Assembly (NCBI GenBank): GCA_964517125.1
Contig: CAZFBD010000007.1
Span: forward strand, 1 to 64,000
Direction of reading: 5' to 3'
DNA length: 64,000 nt
Source of the DNA: SHLQ01 sp964517125
GTDB taxonomy: Bacteria; Actinomycetota; Acidimicrobiia; Acidimicrobiales; SHLQ01
Numbering within the stretch: the stretch's first letter is position 1; each line of letters starts with the position of its first letter. Below, in pieces: positions 33,247 to 42,642 of the stretch. The notes beneath the pieces were generated by a model that was not told where the DNA came from, made no database searches, and was given only the letters and a program-made list of their open reading frames with translations. The position numbers were made by a program, and so were the translations under genes.

Positions 33247-34643
33247 GGTGCCACCCGCTCATGACCAAACTGCTGTTCCAGTTCCAGAACTCCAGGGCCA
33301 TACGGCGAGGCCAGGTCATGTTCCCCCGCAGCCCAACGCTTCGTCATGGATCGCAGGATGGTGGCGCCAGCAAACCCCAGGCCGGCGTAGACGACCATGA
33401 GGCCGATGAGCGTGAACCAGACCCAATTGCCGTCAGTGACCGCGTCTTCGGTTCGCATGAGTCCGTGCACGATCCACGGCTGACGGCCAACCTCGGTCGT
33501 GATCCATCCGGTTTCCATTGCCACGATCGCCGCTGGCCCCGCCAGGACGAATGCACGGAGTCGCCACCGGTTCGTGAAGAACCCATCCCGCGCCCGCCAC
33601 CAACCCCACGCCGACCAGGCGATGAGTCCCACGAGCGCCGTGCCGATTCCCACCATGATCTGGAACGAGAATCGGACGATGTTCACCGGCGGTCGTTCGT
33701 CCGGCGGCACGGCGTCGAGCCCCACGAGCTCGGCATCGAACGAGTTCTGGGCAAGGAACGAAGCCAGCCCATCGATCGGGATGACAATCTCACCAACGAG
33801 TTCGCCGTCGGTCCAGACTCCGCCGAGCACGGTGGGAACCGACGCTTCGGTGTGAGCGAGCCCCTCGATTGCCGCCAACTTGATGGGTTGGTCGTCGGCG
33901 ATGCGCTGGCCGGCGAAGTGCCCAACAACCGGCTGCAGTGGGGTGGCGATGGCAACGAAGGCGAGTGGCACCAGGAATCCGAGCTTGTGGTGTCGGTCGA
34001 CTCGTCCCCGCAGCAGACCCACGGCATAGATCGAGGCGATGCAGAAACCGGCCACCATGTACGCCGCAAAGAACATGTGCAGGAACTGCAGCGGGACCGC
34101 ACTGTTGAAGATCGCTCGAAGAGGATCGACGTCGGTGACGACACCGTCGACCTCGGTGAAACCGGTGGGTGCGTTCATCCACGCATTCACCGACACGATG
34201 AAGAACGACCCGGCGACGCCCGACACGATCATGGGAACCAACATGAGCAGGTGCGTGCGCCCGGGCAGCCGGCCCCACCCGTACACATAGATGCCAAGGA
34301 AGATCGCCTCGACGAAGAAGGAGATCCCCTCGAGCGCAAACGCCAGCCCGATCACTTCGCCGTACCGTTCCATGAGCCCAGGCCAGAGCAGGCCCATCTC
34401 GAACGACAGGATCGTCCCCGAGACCGCACCGATGGCAAACAGCACCCCCGACACTTTCGACCAGCGCTTGGCGAGTTCCAGGGCGACGTTGTCGCCACGC
34501 AGGCCCTTGCGATGCAGCACGTAGAGCATTGCGGGCATCGCCATGCCGAAACAGGCGAGCACGATGTGTGCGCCGAGGGACAGGGCCATCTGGTTTCGGG
34601 CGGGCAGAAGTGCATCTGCCAGGATCAGCGGGCTAACACTCAT
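33243..34643 (-). CDS. cydA: Cytochrome bd oxidase subunit I
   Basis: A 466-aa membrane subunit that holds haems b558, b595 and d. SLGAHIVLACFGM contains the His ligand of helix I; LQFLHMFFAAYMVAGF has the haem b558 His; ETGWITTEVGRQPWIVHGLMRT is the conserved segment after the Q-loop. The length fits the short-Q-loop (CIO-like) class. ATG 34643 follows GGGAG. The cell thus has a bd branch besides the bc-type chain at 53-60 kb. Confidence 0.93.
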   Translation of the reverse strand: MSVSPLILADALLPARNQMALSLGAHIVLACFGMAMPAMLYVLHRKGLRGDNVALELAKRWSKVSGVLFAIGAVSGTILSFEMGLLWPGLMERYGEVIGLAFALEGISFFVEAIFLGIYVYGWGRLPGRTHLLMLVPMIVSGVAGSFFIVSVNAWMNAPTGFTEVDGVVTDVDPLRAIFNSAVPLQFLHMFFAAYMVAGFCIASIYAVGLLRGRVDRHHKLGFLVPLAFVAIATPLQPVVGHFAGQRIADDQPIKLAAIEGLAHTEASVPTVLGGVWTDGELVGEIVIPIDGLASFLAQNSFDAELVGLDAVPPDERPPVNIVRFSFQIMVGIGTALVGLIAWSAWGWWRARDGFFTNRWRLRAFVLAGPAAIVAMETGWITTEVGRQPWIVHGLMRTEDAVTDGNWVWFTLIGLMVVYAGLGFAGATILRSMTKRWAAGEHDLASPYGPGVLELEQQFGHERVAP

Positions 34644-34821
34644 GGAGTCTCCCTGCGCTCGTTCACCGCAACTCTGCACTTCCGATCGTACCACCGGTCC
34701 GGTTGCCGACCGGGGCGATTTCGGTCACGGAGGATGCCCCGACCACGTGAGGTGGGGGTGGCCACAGCATGAAATGTTCGACAACCGGGGGAGCGTGACC
34801 AGCGATGTCGGTTGGCGTACG

Positions 34822-34827
34822 TATGAT
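34822..34827 (+). promoter_or_regulatory. -10 box, MFS-like gene
   Basis: TATGAT lies 8 nt before ATG 34836 in the 190-bp divergent spacer between cydA and this gene. Confidence 0.45.
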
Positions 34828-34835
34828 CAGACGTG

Positions 34836-36530
34836 ATGAACGCATCAGAGGGTTGGGACGAACTGCGCACACCGCGCAGCACCGATGATGCCAGCGCCCG
34901 ACCCCGTCCGCGCCAGGAGCCAACGGGTCTGGGCAATGGGCTCCGCCTCACACCGTTCACCCGACTTGCTCGGGTCCACGCACTCTCGGCCATGGGCGAC
35001 GGCCTCGTGGCGGTCGCGCTCGCGGGGTCCATCTTCTTTTCGATCGACCCGTCCGATGCCCGCTGGCGGGTGGCCCTCTACCTCGTCCTGACCATCGCCC
35101 CGTTTGCGGTGGTCACCCCGCTGCTCGGTCCCGTGATCGACCGAGCCAAGGGCGGACGCCGCGGCATGATCATCGGCTCTGCGGCGGCTCGAGCCGTGGT
35201 GGCGTTCTTCATGGTCCGCCACATCGACAGCCTGCTGCTCTTCCCCGAAGCCTTCGCCATGCTCGTGCTGCAGAAGGCCTACGTGGTCTCCAAGACAGCG
35301 CTCGTTCCTGCCGTGTGTCCCCACGAGGACGAACTCATCGAAGCCAACTCGAAACTGTCGCTCCTCAGTGCATTTGCCGGAGTCTTCGGCGGAGCGATCG
35401 GTGTCGGTCTCGTCGCCCTGTTCGGCGGGGGAGGAGCCACCGCGTTCGCGGTCGTCGTCTACCTCACTGGCGCCGTCGTCGCGACCCAGCTACCCCAGGT
35501 GCAGGTTGCAGCCGAACCGGCCGACCTCACAGAGAAGCTCGAGGTCCGCGGCGCAAACATCGTGCTCGCGGCCACCGCCATTGGTGTCCTGAAGAGCATC
35601 GTCGGGTTCACCACGTTCCTCCTGGCCTTCCACCTGCGTGCCGGCGAAGACGGCGTCGACATGTCGGGGGTCGGTGCCGGAATCGGCGCGGTCCTCGGCG
35701 AACGCAATGGCGGCATCGACGCACTCGGCACGCCCGGGCCACCCAGCTGGCACTTTGGTGTGGCGGGCCTTGCCGCAGGCATCGGCGCCTTCCTCGGCGC
35801 CAAATACGCGCCCCAGATCCGTCGGGCCACCAGTGAAGAGCGCATCATTCTTGGTGCGCTCATCGCGGTGGCCTCCATGGCGTTTCTCGGCGCTTGGGGC
35901 GGCGGAATCTCCGGCACGGCTCTACTCGCCTTCGGTGTCGGACTCACCGGTGGTGTCGCAAAGCTTGGCTTCGATGCCCTGGTCCAGCGCGACGCCCCCC
36001 GGGCCAACCACGGACGCGCCTTCGCAAAGTTCGAGGGCCGCTTCCAGATGATGTGGGCGCTCGGCGCATTCATTCCGGTCATCATCCCCATCGGCATCCG
36101 CGCCGGATCCCTCCTCGTCGGGCTCGCCGCCGCCTTCGCCGCAGCGTCCTACGACCTGGGGCGCCGCACCGATCGTGTCCAGAAGTCCTCCAGAGTTCGC
36201 GAAGCAATCCGTGACCGGGTGTCCGACGGAGCCGTCGTGCGCCGACTGGGGCTGGGAACGGCGCTCAGTCGATTCTCCGGCTCGCCCCCGGCGCCTGCCG
36301 GGCAGAGCCCCGAGCTTCCTCCCCCCACGATCGACCCCACCATCGTGGCCCCCCGACCGCAGGCGTCCGGCCAGGACGAGTCGGTGCCCATCAACGAGGT
36401 CGACTGGGGAGTTCCCGCTGAGCCGCACGGGTCATCGGGCGACGGCGTGTGGGTTGCTCCGACGGTCGATGAGACCACCGAAATGCCAGTCGAACCAACC
36501 GAAGAGGGCCAGTTCCGACTCTGGGACTAG
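34836..36530 (+). CDS. MFS-type membrane transporter, acidic tail
   Basis: A 564-aa protein with about ten or more hydrophobic segments between residues ~45 and 435, with PVIDRAKGGRRGMIIGSA as the MFS loop 2-3 motif (D-R-x-G-R-R). Residues ~440-564 are soluble, Pro/Glu-rich and acidic. The substrate is unknown. Start ATG 34836 (GTG 34833 is next to it). Confidence 0.75.
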   Translation: MNASEGWDELRTPRSTDDASARPRPRQEPTGLGNGLRLTPFTRLARVHALSAMGDGLVAVALAGSIFFSIDPSDARWRVALYLVLTIAPFAVVTPLLGPVIDRAKGGRRGMIIGSAAARAVVAFFMVRHIDSLLLFPEAFAMLVLQKAYVVSKTALVPAVCPHEDELIEANSKLSLLSAFAGVFGGAIGVGLVALFGGGGATAFAVVVYLTGAVVATQLPQVQVAAEPADLTEKLEVRGANIVLAATAIGVLKSIVGFTTFLLAFHLRAGEDGVDMSGVGAGIGAVLGERNGGIDALGTPGPPSWHFGVAGLAAGIGAFLGAKYAPQIRRATSEERIILGALIAVASMAFLGAWGGGISGTALLAFGVGLTGGVAKLGFDALVQRDAPRANHGRAFAKFEGRFQMMWALGAFIPVIIPIGIRAGSLLVGLAAAFAAASYDLGRRTDRVQKSSRVREAIRDRVSDGAVVRRLGLGTALSRFSGSPPAPAGQSPELPPPTIDPTIVAPRPQASGQDESVPINEVDWGVPAEPHGSSGDGVWVAPTVDETTEMPVEPTEEGQFRLWD

Positions 36531-36555
36531 CTGCGCCCAGCCCACATCCGCAGGT

Positions 36556-37893
36556 TCAGCCCTGCGGCGGGTCCTCGTCGTCTGGGGTCTCTGGTTCGTC
36601 AGGGGCATCGAGCTCGGACAGATCGAATTCCGACGGGTCGATCTCGAGTTCGAAGTCGATTCCCATACGGGCAAGCCACAGTCCGGGCGCATCGAGTTCG
36701 TTGCTGGTGGGCAGGCTCTCTTCGGACTCCCATAGCCGGTTCAGGCCGTCGGTTCCCGCACGCTCGGCCACACCATCGGCGAAGGCCCGACCGCGGTCGT
36801 AGACCTCCTGGGTCAGCTCCAGACCAAGCAGGCGTTCGACGAACCGGTCGGACTCGGACGCGGTCACCCGGCGGCGGCGCAGCGCTTCGGTGAGCTGGCC
36901 GTAGTCGGAGATCAGCGTGGTTCCCACCCGATCCATGACGTGGTCGATGTAGCCGACGATGGTGGCCATGAGTACGGCCATCTCCGGGAGGAGCGCTTCC
37001 TGCTCGGGGGATCGCATGGCGCCGAGCAGCGCCGATGGGTCGCCCAGCATGGACTGCAGCTGCTCCTGCATTTCGGCGAAGTCGCCGGTGGGGTTGAACT
37101 CGAAGTCGGCGAGACCGTCGGTCATGGCGCTCGGGTCGTTGCGGAACGCATTCGTGTACCGACCCAGCAGCGCGCTCACGCGCTGCGCCACATGCGGGAC
37201 GCTCAGCACGGCGTGATGGGCAACCTCGCTGAGCGCGATCCACATGCGGAGCTCGTCGCGCTGCAGGGTCCACTCGTCGCCGAACACGTCGAGGTTGGGA
37301 ACGACGACGAGAAGCTCGTCGGACCCGGGCCGCGGGATGGGCAGGTCGTAGGTGCCGAGCGCGCGGCTGCCCAGGTGGCCGACCATGGAGCCGGTGGTCA
37401 TGTTGACCATCATGGGACGCATCGACGCGAAGAGCTGTTCGAACATCGCCATCTGGGGGTCGGAGCCGAGGCTGTCGTCGACAACCGGTGTGGCCATCGC
37501 GGCGGCGAGCTGTTCGAGCACGGCCTTGTAGGCCTGCATGGACTTCTTCACCCAGTCGCCGCGGTTGACCGGAGCGATGGTGACCGCGCCGCTCACCGAG
37601 GTCCGCAAGCCGGTGGCCTGTGCGATGTTGAGCTCGGCCACGCGGGCCAGCTGTTCGAGGGCGATGCGGTCGGTGGGGTCCACGTTCGTTTCGGTCTGGC
37701 CGCCTGCCGCAATGGTCACGGCGAGTTGCGTGGCCTGATCGAGGCCACCGGCGCCACCTCCGAAGAGGCCGCCACCACCGAACAACCCCATGAGGTTGGA
37801 CATCATGGCATTGGGGTCACCGCCGCCGAACAGGCTCGAGAAATCGAACCCTTCGGGAAGGTCATCGTCGTCGAATGGACCAGAATCGCTCAC
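36556..37893 (-). CDS. DUF2342 zinc-metalloprotease-like protein
   Basis: A 445-aa actinobacterial protein annotated elsewhere as a zinc-dependent metalloprotease or F420-associated protein. A Gly/Phe-rich N terminus (FSSLFGGGDP) precedes the helical body; ALSEVAHHAVLSVPHV lies where the family has its H-x-x-x-H-like helix, and LPEMAVLMATIVGYIDHVMD follows. Function is unproven. Start GTG 37893 is chosen because TACGAT lies exactly 7 nt upstream; ATG 37902 overlaps that box. Confidence 0.75.
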   Translation of the reverse strand: MSDSGPFDDDDLPEGFDFSSLFGGGDPNAMMSNLMGLFGGGGLFGGGAGGLDQATQLAVTIAAGGQTETNVDPTDRIALEQLARVAELNIAQATGLRTSVSGAVTIAPVNRGDWVKKSMQAYKAVLEQLAAAMATPVVDDSLGSDPQMAMFEQLFASMRPMMVNMTTGSMVGHLGSRALGTYDLPIPRPGSDELLVVVPNLDVFGDEWTLQRDELRMWIALSEVAHHAVLSVPHVAQRVSALLGRYTNAFRNDPSAMTDGLADFEFNPTGDFAEMQEQLQSMLGDPSALLGAMRSPEQEALLPEMAVLMATIVGYIDHVMDRVGTTLISDYGQLTEALRRRRVTASESDRFVERLLGLELTQEVYDRGRAFADGVAERAGTDGLNRLWESEESLPTSNELDAPGLWLARMGIDFELEIDPSEFDLSELDAPDEPETPDDEDPPQG

Positions 37894-37900
37894 ACCGTGC

Positions 37901-37906
37901 ATCGTA
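37901..37906 (-). promoter_or_regulatory. -10 box, leaderless DUF2342 gene
   Basis: Minus-strand TACGAT lies 7 nt before GTG 37893; it decides the start choice. Confidence 0.45.
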
Positions 37907-37952
37907 GAGGCCGAGCCGTTCATTGCGTGGGCGGTCGGTGACGGGAGTACAC

Positions 37953-38975
37953 ATGCGAGTGGTTGTGACTGGTGCCAGCGGTGCGGTGGGCCGGCACGTC
38001 GCGGACCGGTTGGCGTCGAACACCAACGTCACCGAGCTCGTTGGGCTCGACCGCACCACCAGCTTTGGGGTGACGGGGTTCGATCTACTCGAAGACGATT
38101 TGGCGACGGTGCTGCAGGAAGGCGACACCATTGTTCATCTGGCCACGTCTCCCACCGGATTCGCCGGTGAGCAGGGAGCGGCGCGCAACGATGTCGCCAT
38201 GGCCGATCGCATCATCTCCGGAGCGGCAGCGGCCGGCGCCGGCCATCTGGTGTTGGCGTCGTCGGCGATGGTGTACGGCGCGTGGCCCGACAATCCCATG
38301 CCCATCACCGAGAACGCTCCGGTGCGTCCCAATCCCGAGTTCCGGTTTGGTGTGGTGCGGACAGAGATCGAGCAGATGGGGGCAGCGTGGGAGGACGACT
38401 CCGATGGCATTCTCACGGTGCTCCGTGCGGCCACGACGCTCGCCCGCGGTCGTGAGAATGGCTTGGCGAACCTGTTGCGCAACTCGGCTGCTCTGCGAAA
38501 CGCCGACGGTGAGGCATCGGCACAGTTCCTGCATGCCGAAGACTTCGCCACCGCGGTGGAAGCCGTGGTCGTCGGCGCTCACGCCGGAACGTTCAATGTG
38601 GCTCCCGACGGCTGGCTGCGGCCAAACGAGGTCGCAGCGCTCCGAGGCACACCAGAGACACCGCTTCGCGTGCCGGGCTTTGTTGTTGCCGCTGTCGCCG
38701 AAGGCCGACGCCGCATGGGGGCCAGCACCCACCCCGGACTCACGCCCTACCTGCAGCACCCCTGGGTGGTCGCAAACGACCGTCTTCGAGCCATTGGTTG
38801 GGAACCCGAGTTCTCCAACGAAGAGGCCTACGTGGCCGGGCATCGACCGAGCCGGTTCGACGGCATCACCTCGAAGCGGCGGCAGGAACTGGCCATGGGC
38901 GCAGCCGGCGCCACGGTGGCCATCACCGGGATAGGCCTGTTCGCGCTTGTGCGGTGGCTGCTCCGCCGTCGGTGA
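37953..38975 (+). CDS. NAD-dependent epimerase/dehydratase, C-terminal anchor
   Basis: A 340-aa extended short-chain dehydrogenase. VVVTGASGAVGRHVAD is the NAD(P)-binding loop; the usual Y-x3-K is not clearly present: SSAMVYG is followed by FRFGVVRTE, so Lys is replaced by Arg or missing. The last 25 residues form a membrane helix with an Arg tail (ALVRWLLRRR), so the enzyme is probably membrane-bound. GGGAG precedes ATG 37953. The substrate is unknown. Confidence 0.75.
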   Translation: MRVVVTGASGAVGRHVADRLASNTNVTELVGLDRTTSFGVTGFDLLEDDLATVLQEGDTIVHLATSPTGFAGEQGAARNDVAMADRIISGAAAAGAGHLVLASSAMVYGAWPDNPMPITENAPVRPNPEFRFGVVRTEIEQMGAAWEDDSDGILTVLRAATTLARGRENGLANLLRNSAALRNADGEASAQFLHAEDFATAVEAVVVGAHAGTFNVAPDGWLRPNEVAALRGTPETPLRVPGFVVAAVAEGRRRMGASTHPGLTPYLQHPWVVANDRLRAIGWEPEFSNEEAYVAGHRPSRFDGITSKRRQELAMGAAGATVAITGIGLFALVRWLLRRR

Positions 38976-38978
38976 CGT

Positions 38979-40211
38979 TCAGGAACGCCGGGGCTGGGCG
39001 CCGAGCGTGACCGTGGTGACCGAGCCGACCGCGGTGTATTCGGCGTCGTTGTCGGTTGCGTCGGGGCCGGCGGGAACATCGCGACGGACGTAGCGGACTT
39101 CGATTCGCTCGTCGGGTGCGTGGTAGCTCATTGCCTGGTTCAGGTCGCCCAGGTCGACGACGTTGATTTCGTTGATGCCAATGATGACGTCGCCAGCGGC
39201 GAGCCCGGCACGGGCGGCCGGTGTTTCGCTCCAGACACGTTGGACGAGCACGCCGCCCCGAACGCCACGCTGTTCCTTGAGGCTGTCGGAGAGTGGAGAG
39301 ATGACAACGCCGAGCCAGGCGTCGACCTCGGTGGAGCCGTTCTCGACCAGGTCGGTGGCAATGCGGCGGGCGAGGCCGGTGGGGATGGCGTAGTTGGCAC
39401 CCTCGGGGCCAACAACGGCCATGGCAACAACGCCACCGTTCTCATCGACGATCGGGGCGCCGGCCCAGGAAGAGTCGAGTTCGGTGGAGAGCCGGAACAT
39501 ACCCGACAGCAGATCGCCGTTCGGCAACATGACCACGTGGTCGTCGCCGATGACGTCGACCGTCTGCACGGTGGGTTCGCTGCCACTGGTGTGGGCGGCG
39601 ATGCTGACCAGCCGGTCGCGGAGTGCAACGGCACCGTTGGAGAAGATGGCGGGCTCGAGTTCGGGTGAGGCGATCTTGAGGACCGCGACGCCCGACACCG
39701 GGTCGGAGGCCAGAACAAGCGCTGGCATGGAGCGGCCGTCGGGCAGCGTCGCTGAGATGTTCGTGGCGCCGATGATGGAGTGCGCCGACGTGAGCAGCAG
39801 CCCGTCGCCCCGGTACAAGATGGCCTGCGCCAGCGGCTGGGGGGCTTCGCCACCGAGATGCAGCCCAACGACGGCGCCGCGGTTGGGCTGGGAGATTTCG
39901 AACGCCCATTCGTCGAAGCCCACCGGAGCCTCGGCGGTGGTGAACAGCGTGCTTGGGGTGATCTCGTTGGTGGGGAAGGTGGTGACTGTTGAGGGCGGCC
40001 GGTCGGAGAGCAGCCAGGCGAGGCCAACGAAGACCGCGCCGGCGATGAAGGAGACGACCATCTCGGGCCAACGCCGTCCGCCGGCACGCCGAGCCGCCAT
40101 GTTTGCGGCGGCCTGCTCGGCGCCGGCCTCTGCGGGATGACGCCAAAGACGGTCAGGTGCCGGCATCGGCTCGCCGGAACCCGGCCCCTCGTCGTCCATG
40201 TGATCTGCCAC
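38979..40211 (-). CDS. Trypsin-like/PDZ protein lacking catalytic residues
   Basis: A 410-aa HtrA-like protein: cytoplasmic N-terminal ~50 residues, one membrane helix (MVVSFIAGAVFVGLAWLL), an extracytoplasmic trypsin-like domain and a PDZ domain (RAGLAAGDVIIGINE). The His is kept (LLTSAHSII), but the Asp position reads SDPVSGVAVLKI (Gly) and the Ser position reads SSWAGAPIV (Ala instead of G-N-S-G-G-P). It is probably a pseudoprotease that binds peptides. Start GTG 40211 has TACGAT 8 nt upstream; ATG 40200 is the alternative. Confidence 0.8.
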   Translation of the reverse strand: MADHMDDEGPGSGEPMPAPDRLWRHPAEAGAEQAAANMAARRAGGRRWPEMVVSFIAGAVFVGLAWLLSDRPPSTVTTFPTNEITPSTLFTTAEAPVGFDEWAFEISQPNRGAVVGLHLGGEAPQPLAQAILYRGDGLLLTSAHSIIGATNISATLPDGRSMPALVLASDPVSGVAVLKIASPELEPAIFSNGAVALRDRLVSIAAHTSGSEPTVQTVDVIGDDHVVMLPNGDLLSGMFRLSTELDSSWAGAPIVDENGGVVAMAVVGPEGANYAIPTGLARRIATDLVENGSTEVDAWLGVVISPLSDSLKEQRGVRGGVLVQRVWSETPAARAGLAAGDVIIGINEINVVDLGDLNQAMSYHAPDERIEVRYVRRDVPAGPDATDNDAEYTAVGSVTTVTLGAQPRRS

Positions 40212-40219
40212 GGGGGTCA

Positions 40220-40225
40220 ATCGTA
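40220..40225 (-). promoter_or_regulatory. -10 box, leaderless pseudoprotease gene
   Basis: Minus-strand TACGAT lies 8 nt before GTG 40211. Confidence 0.4.
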
Positions 40226-40408
40226 GCGATTCGCTGTGTCAGCGTTGCCGCGCCCCAGGAGATCTGCCGCGCTGTGGAGTGCGCGCAAACCCCATGAAAT
40301 CGTTCGGTTGCCGCCAATTTCACCGCAGTTTGTGACGAAGACCACACGCTCGGTGCTCGATGTTGCGGTCTTGACCCGGGTCGAATCGAACCTGCGGGCG
40401 TTTGGGCG

Positions 40409-40414
40409 TACGAT
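40409..40414 (+). promoter_or_regulatory. -10 box, leaderless moaE
   Basis: TACGAT lies exactly 7 nt before GTG 40422 and overlaps the alternative ATG 40413. Confidence 0.45.
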
Positions 40415-40421
40415 GTCAGCC

Positions 40422-40934
40422 GTGCCCGATCCCTCCCATGGCCCCTCCGGAAACACCTGGCTGGCCATCACCGAGACCGAACCCCCCATCGCCGCCGCAT
40501 ACCAATGGGCCGTCCAGCCCGACTGTGGTGCCGTGGTGCTGTTCAGCGGTACTGCACGCGACCATTCCAAGAACCGTCCCGATGTCAGCCAGCTCGCCTA
40601 CGAGGCCTACGAGGAACATCTCCTCGAGCGTTTCGAGCGACTCGTGGACGAAATCCGCAATCAATGGCCCGATGTTCGTAGGGTGGTGATCATGCATCGT
40701 GTCGGAGAGGTGCCAATTGGCGAGTCCACGGTCATCGTCGTGGCGGCGTCGCCCCATCGCGATGCAGCGTTCGAGGCAGCCCGCTATGGCATCGATCGTC
40801 TGAAGGCCACCGCACCTGTGTGGAAGCGTGAAGTGTGGGCCGAGGGTGAGAGCTGGGGGCTCGACGCTCGAGAAATCGATGAAGTGGGTATCGGCTCGCC
40901 CGCCCCAGAGCCCCGAGGATCCGCCGCCAAATGA
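40422..40934 (+). CDS. moaE: Molybdopterin synthase catalytic subunit MoaE
   Basis: A 170-aa protein. VLFSGTARDHSKN, YEAYEEHLLERFERL, HRVGEVPIGESTVIVVAASPHR and IDRLKATAPVWKREVW match MoaE, with the Lys residues that receive sulfur from MoaD thiocarboxylate to form molybdopterin. No moaD or other moa gene is in the window. Start GTG 40422 is preferred; ATG 40413 lies within the -10 box. It overlaps the next gene (ATGA). Confidence 0.88.
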   Translation: MPDPSHGPSGNTWLAITETEPPIAAAYQWAVQPDCGAVVLFSGTARDHSKNRPDVSQLAYEAYEEHLLERFERLVDEIRNQWPDVRRVVIMHRVGEVPIGESTVIVVAASPHRDAAFEAARYGIDRLKATAPVWKREVWAEGESWGLDAREIDEVGIGSPAPEPRGSAAK

Positions 40935-41224
40935 GCAATGCACCAGTGCTGTTTCTTCTTGGCGCCGTCACGCTCTCCCTGCTCGGTGGCATGGTCGTGT
41001 GGCTGCTCAACCGACCCCGCAAAGAACGGTTCGGTTCCAGCATCGACACCTTCAACCGCGACCTCGACGCCCTGGCCCCGCCCGGAACCCGGCGAGCCGG
41101 ACCCACCCAGCAGCGTCCCCCTGCCCAGACCCACGCCCGTCGCTCATCTCCAAACGGCGTTCCGAGCTCGCCTGGTGTTGGGCCTCGGCCAGCCCCGGGC
41201 CCCAACCCACGGCGAGAGCAGTAG
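40931..41224 (+). CDS. Small membrane protein, Pro/Arg-rich tail
   Basis: A 97-aa protein with one N-terminal helix (VLFLLGAVTLSLLGGMVVWLL) and then a basic, Pro/Arg-rich cytoplasmic tail. No family is recognised. It sits between moaE (4-nt overlap) and mreB (3-nt gap), so it is probably cotranscribed and could work with MreB at the membrane; that is inference. Confidence 0.65.
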   Translation: MSNAPVLFLLGAVTLSLLGGMVVWLLNRPRKERFGSSIDTFNRDLDALAPPGTRRAGPTQQRPPAQTHARRSSPNGVPSSPGVGPRPAPGPNPRREQ

Positions 41225-41227
41225 TCC

Positions 41228-42232
41228 ATGGCACGCGACCTCGCGATCGATCTCGGCACGGCGAACACGCTTGTCTACGCCCGTGGCGAAGGGATTGTGC
41301 TCAACGAGCCGTCCGTGATCGCGCTCAACTCGCAGAACAACGAGGTTCTGGCCATCGGGTCCGATGCCTGGCAGATGATCGGCCGCACGCCCAGCCACAT
41401 CGTCGCGGTTCGACCGCTCCGCAAGGGTGCCATCACCGACTTCGACGTCACCCAGCGCATGATCCGGCTCGTCCTGGAGCGGGTGGGTGTCAGTCGTTTC
41501 AACCGGCCTCGCGTCGTCATCTGTGTTCCGTCTGCCATCACGGCGGTGGAGCGTCGAGCTGTCACCGAGGCGGCGCGTCGGGCCGGCGCCAGCGACGCCC
41601 AACTCATCGAACAGCCCATCGCAGCGGCGATCGGCGCCAACCTGCCCATCAATGAGCCGCTCGGGAACATGGTGGTCGACGTTGGTGGCGGTACCTCGGA
41701 GTCGGCCATCCTGTCGCTCGGTGGTGTCGTTGCCCTCGAAGCGATTCGGGTTGGATCCTTCGACATCGACGCCGCGATTCAGGCCTGGGTCCGTCGTGAA
41801 TATGGCATCGCCATTGGCGAACGCACGGCGGAAGACATCAAGCTCACCATTGGCTCGGCGGCCAAGACTGCGAACGAGGTGCGGGCCGAGGTTCGGGGGC
41901 GCGAGCTCATGAGTGGTCTGCCCAAGACGATCGTGTTGTCGCCCGAGGAGATCCGGGTTGCCATCGACGAGCCAGTATCGGCCATCGTCGATTCGGTCCT
42001 GTCGTGTATTGCGCAGGCTCCGCCAGAACTGTCGCAGGATCTGATCATGCAGGGCATCCACCTGGTTGGTGGCGGCGGCATGTTGCGGGGCCTCGACGTT
42101 CGTCTCCAGGGTGAAACCAACGTGAAGGTGCAAACCGTCGAGACCCCCTTGGAATGTGTGGTGCACGGCGCCGGTCGCTGCATCGAGTCGTTCGAGGCAC
42201 TGAAAGTGATGTTCCTCGGCGGACGCAAGTGA
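41228..42232 (+). CDS. mreB: Rod-shape-determining protein MreB
   Basis: A 334-aa actin-fold ATPase. DLAIDLGTANTLVYARG (phosphate 1), VVDVGGGTSESAILSLGG (phosphate 2) and LVGGGGMLRGLD (adenosine motif) are present. MreB filaments guide cell-wall synthesis; mreC, mreD, pbp2 and rodA are not nearby, which is unusual. It is followed by a GFA-family gene that starts inside its stop. Confidence 0.93.
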   Translation: MARDLAIDLGTANTLVYARGEGIVLNEPSVIALNSQNNEVLAIGSDAWQMIGRTPSHIVAVRPLRKGAITDFDVTQRMIRLVLERVGVSRFNRPRVVICVPSAITAVERRAVTEAARRAGASDAQLIEQPIAAAIGANLPINEPLGNMVVDVGGGTSESAILSLGGVVALEAIRVGSFDIDAAIQAWVRREYGIAIGERTAEDIKLTIGSAAKTANEVRAEVRGRELMSGLPKTIVLSPEEIRVAIDEPVSAIVDSVLSCIAQAPPELSQDLIMQGIHLVGGGGMLRGLDVRLQGETNVKVQTVETPLECVVHGAGRCIESFEALKVMFLGGRK

Positions 42233-42642
42233 GCGTGCAGACCGCGCCAACCGGAACCTGCCTCTGCGGCGAGCTCACCTATTCGGTCGACGGTCCGCTA
42301 CGCAACATCCTCCACTGCCATTGCCTCAACTGTCAGCGAGTCAGCGGCAACTTCGTGGCGAGCAGTGGTTGTGCCACCGCCGACCTCACCATTCACGACG
42401 AACAGACACTTCGCTGGTTCGATCTCGGCTACGCCCGCTACGGCTTCTGCTCCACGTGCGGATCGTCGCTGTTCTGGCAGGGAGCCGAACACACCGACCG
42501 CACCAGCCTGCAAGCCGGTTCCCTCCTCGATCCGAGTGGCCTGGAGCTCGAAGGAATCTGGTTCGTTGCCGACGCGCAGTCACACAACGCCATCGACACC
42601 ACGGTTCCCCACTTTGACGGCAACGGTGACGGAAACGTCTGA
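42229..42642 (+). CDS. GFA-family zinc protein
   Basis: A 137-aa protein of the glutathione-dependent formaldehyde-activating (GFA/CENP-V) fold. Zinc ligands lie in CLCGELTY, CHCLNCQ and CSTCGSSLFW. Actinobacteria usually lack glutathione, so it may act on another thiol or only bind zinc. Start GTG 42229 overlaps the mreB stop; GTG 42235 is possible. Its stop lies within the 55-bp sequence repeated at the assembly gap, so the C terminus is reliable only if the join is right. Confidence 0.85.
   Translation: MSVQTAPTGTCLCGELTYSVDGPLRNILHCHCLNCQRVSGNFVASSGCATADLTIHDEQTLRWFDLGYARYGFCSTCGSSLFWQGAEHTDRTSLQAGSLLDPSGLELEGIWFVADAQSHNAIDTTVPHFDGNGDGNV

Noticed and set aside
41144..42250. Long minus-strand frame over mreB
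   Set aside because: mreB has all actin-fold motifs on the plus strand; the antisense product has no family features.
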